NCBI GenBank assembly: GCA_021793895.1
Contig: JAJYRW010000002.1
Span: 1 to 23,646 of the forward strand
Source: Actinomycetes bacterium
GTDB lineage: Bacteria; Actinomycetota; Actinomycetes; Actinomycetales; JAJYRW01
Reading direction: 5' to 3'
DNA length: 23,646 bases
Both the position numbers and the translations under genes were made by a program. Positions 22,598 through 23,646 of this stretch are shown here, one piece after another; position 1 is the stretch's first letter, and every line of letters starts with the position of its first letter. The notes below the pieces were generated by a model. The model did not search any database. It was not told the origin of the DNA and saw nothing but the letters and a program-made list of their open reading frames with translations.

Positions 22598-23646
22598 TGC
22601 TCAATCCGTCGCAACCTCCGTCACAGTCAGCGCAAGAAGGGTCCGCGCTGCCCGTGCAAGCAGCGCCCGCGCTCTCGGCGCGCGAAATCGCCCGCCAGCT
22701 GCGCCAGCCACCGCCCACTGATGAGCAAGTTGCAGTGATCGAGGCTGCCCCGGATGAGCCGCTTTTAGTCGTTGCCGGCGCTGGTTCGGGCAAGACCGAA
22801 ACAATGGCCGCACGCGTGGTGTGGCTGGTGGCCAATAGGCACGTGGCGCCGGAGCAAATACTGGGTCTGACCTTCACTCGCAAGGCGGCCGGTGAACTTG
22901 CTGATCGGGTCCGATCTCGGCTCCGGCAGCTGCGGCAAGCAGGTTTGATGCGCGATAACCTGATGCCCCATGAACGAGCGCTCGCAACGCCAACCGTAAC
23001 TACCTATAACTCCTATGCGGCGCGGCTTGCCTCGGAACACGCCCTGCGCTTGGGAATCGAACCGGATTCCATCACGCTCTCCGAGGCGGGGCAGTGGCAA
23101 CTCGTGCACGAGATTGTCACGAGCTGGCCCGATGATCTGCAAGTACCGATGGCCGCATCGACTGTCATAAACGCGGTAATCAAGCTTGCCGGCTCCTGCG
23201 CCGAGCATCTGATCGAGCCGTTTGAAGTAGCCGATTATTTGCATTCCCAAGCCGATCAACTCGAGATATTGGCCGGCGAGAAAAAGATGCGCAGGGCTGA
23301 GAAGCAGATTCGAGACAACTGGCGGCAGCGAACTAGTCTTATTCCGCTGGTGGAGCAATATATTGCACGCAAGCGCAGCGATAACCTCGTAGATTTCGCC
23401 GACCAGGTTGCGCTTATCGCCCAGCTGGTGCAGCAGGATGAGCAGATTGGGGCCCGGGAGCGGGAACGCTTCCAAGCCGTGCTGCTTGATGAGTACCAAG
23501 ACACATCCCACGCGCAGGTCACACTACTGTCCGGGCTTTTTGGCGCGGGACACGCCGTGACGGCCGTGGGTGATCCGTATCAGGCGATTTATGGATGGCG
23601 TGGCGCAAGTTCGGGTGCTCTACTGCGCTTCCAGAAGATGTTTCCG
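22597..23646 (+). CDS. adnB: AdnB-like helicase-nuclease subunit, N-terminal part (cut by window end)
   Basis: The first 350 codons of a UvrD/Rep-family SF1A helicase, open to the window edge. The motor motifs are intact: Q-motif TDEQ (41-44), Walker A AGAGSGKT (Lys66), motif Ia LTFTRKAAGEL, Ib TYNSYA, Walker B LLDEYQDTS (Asp298, Glu299) and motif III GDPYQAIYGWRG (325-336). This subunit would supply ATP-driven translocation, in contrast to the decayed motor of the preceding gene. Residues 1-35 are a low-complexity extension. ATG 22597 overlaps the adnA stop codon by one base (TAATG), so translation is coupled. The expected C-terminal nuclease lies beyond the window, so AdnB rather than another UvrD paralogue is inferred from context. 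Confidence 0.85.
   Translation, partial: MLNPSQPPSQSAQEGSALPVQAAPALSAREIARQLRQPPPTDEQVAVIEAAPDEPLLVVAGAGSGKTETMAARVVWLVANRHVAPEQILGLTFTRKAAGELADRVRSRLRQLRQAGLMRDNLMPHERALATPTVTTYNSYAARLASEHALRLGIEPDSITLSEAGQWQLVHEIVTSWPDDLQVPMAASTVINAVIKLAGSCAEHLIEPFEVADYLHSQADQLEILAGEKKMRRAEKQIRDNWRQRTSLIPLVEQYIARKRSDNLVDFADQVALIAQLVQQDEQIGARERERFQAVLLDEYQDTSHAQVTLLSGLFGAGHAVTAVGDPYQAIYGWRGASSGALLRFQKMFP

Overview
The window is a GC-rich (about 60% by eye), densely packed actinobacterial chromosome segment. No prophage, transposase, CRISPR array, rRNA or tRNA gene was seen. Gene content and order match the actinobacterial core genome: a sigE-rseA-htrA-tatB operon facing mrp, a FolP2-type paralogue followed by a 55-aa DUF3117 protein, and an rhlE / DUF3107 / TetR / adnA / adnB cluster. 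From memory these blocks correspond to the M. tuberculosis Rv1205-Rv1234 and Rv3201-Rv3211 neighbourhoods. Gene families and GC would fit an Actinomycetaceae-like genus, but this cannot be settled by reading alone.

Layout. 1-500 holds the 3' end of dapC (lysine/DAP biosynthesis). 743-2041 is gltA (citrate synthase), with a CRP/GlxR-like palindrome in its leader. 2045-2941 (-) encodes a membrane-anchored lysozyme-like protein. 3001-6762 (+) carries a LOG-family protein, a FolP2-like dihydropteroate synthase paralogue, a DUF3117 microprotein and leucyl aminopeptidase. 6759-7433 (-) is an O-methyltransferase divergent from sigE. 7494-10942 (+) is the envelope-stress operon sigE, rseA, htrA, tatB, with 4-nt start/stop overlaps at the first two junctions. 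mrp (-) and a YflT-like stress membrane protein (+) diverge from 12121-12268. An Xaa-Pro aminopeptidase (-) diverges from a PHP phosphoesterase and marC pair (+). A 9-bp hairpin separates marC from a convergent RGG-tailed DEAD-box helicase. Upstream of the helicase on the same strand are DUF3107 and a TetR regulator. The TetR gene is divergent from a stand-alone rhodanese, and adnA and the start of adnB (cut by the window end) follow.

How the genes work together. SigE/RseA/HtrA/TatB form an extracytoplasmic stress module: sigma factor, membrane anti-sigma, periplasmic-type protease and Tat export. AdnA and AdnB form the actinobacterial double-strand-break resection helicase-nuclease. The remaining genes are housekeeping: TCA cycle, folate-like metabolism, peptide turnover, Fe-S carrier and RNA remodelling.

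No wholly new system was recognised. The most unusual points are an AdnA subunit whose helicase motifs look inactivated while its nuclease and Fe-S motifs are intact, a three-copy 26-bp tandem repeat just upstream of adnA, a rhodanese that looks like the detached C-terminal half of MoeZ, and a candidate cAMP-receptor site upstream of gltA. No gene-free stretch exceeds 300 bases; the longest are 501-742 and 17687-17951.
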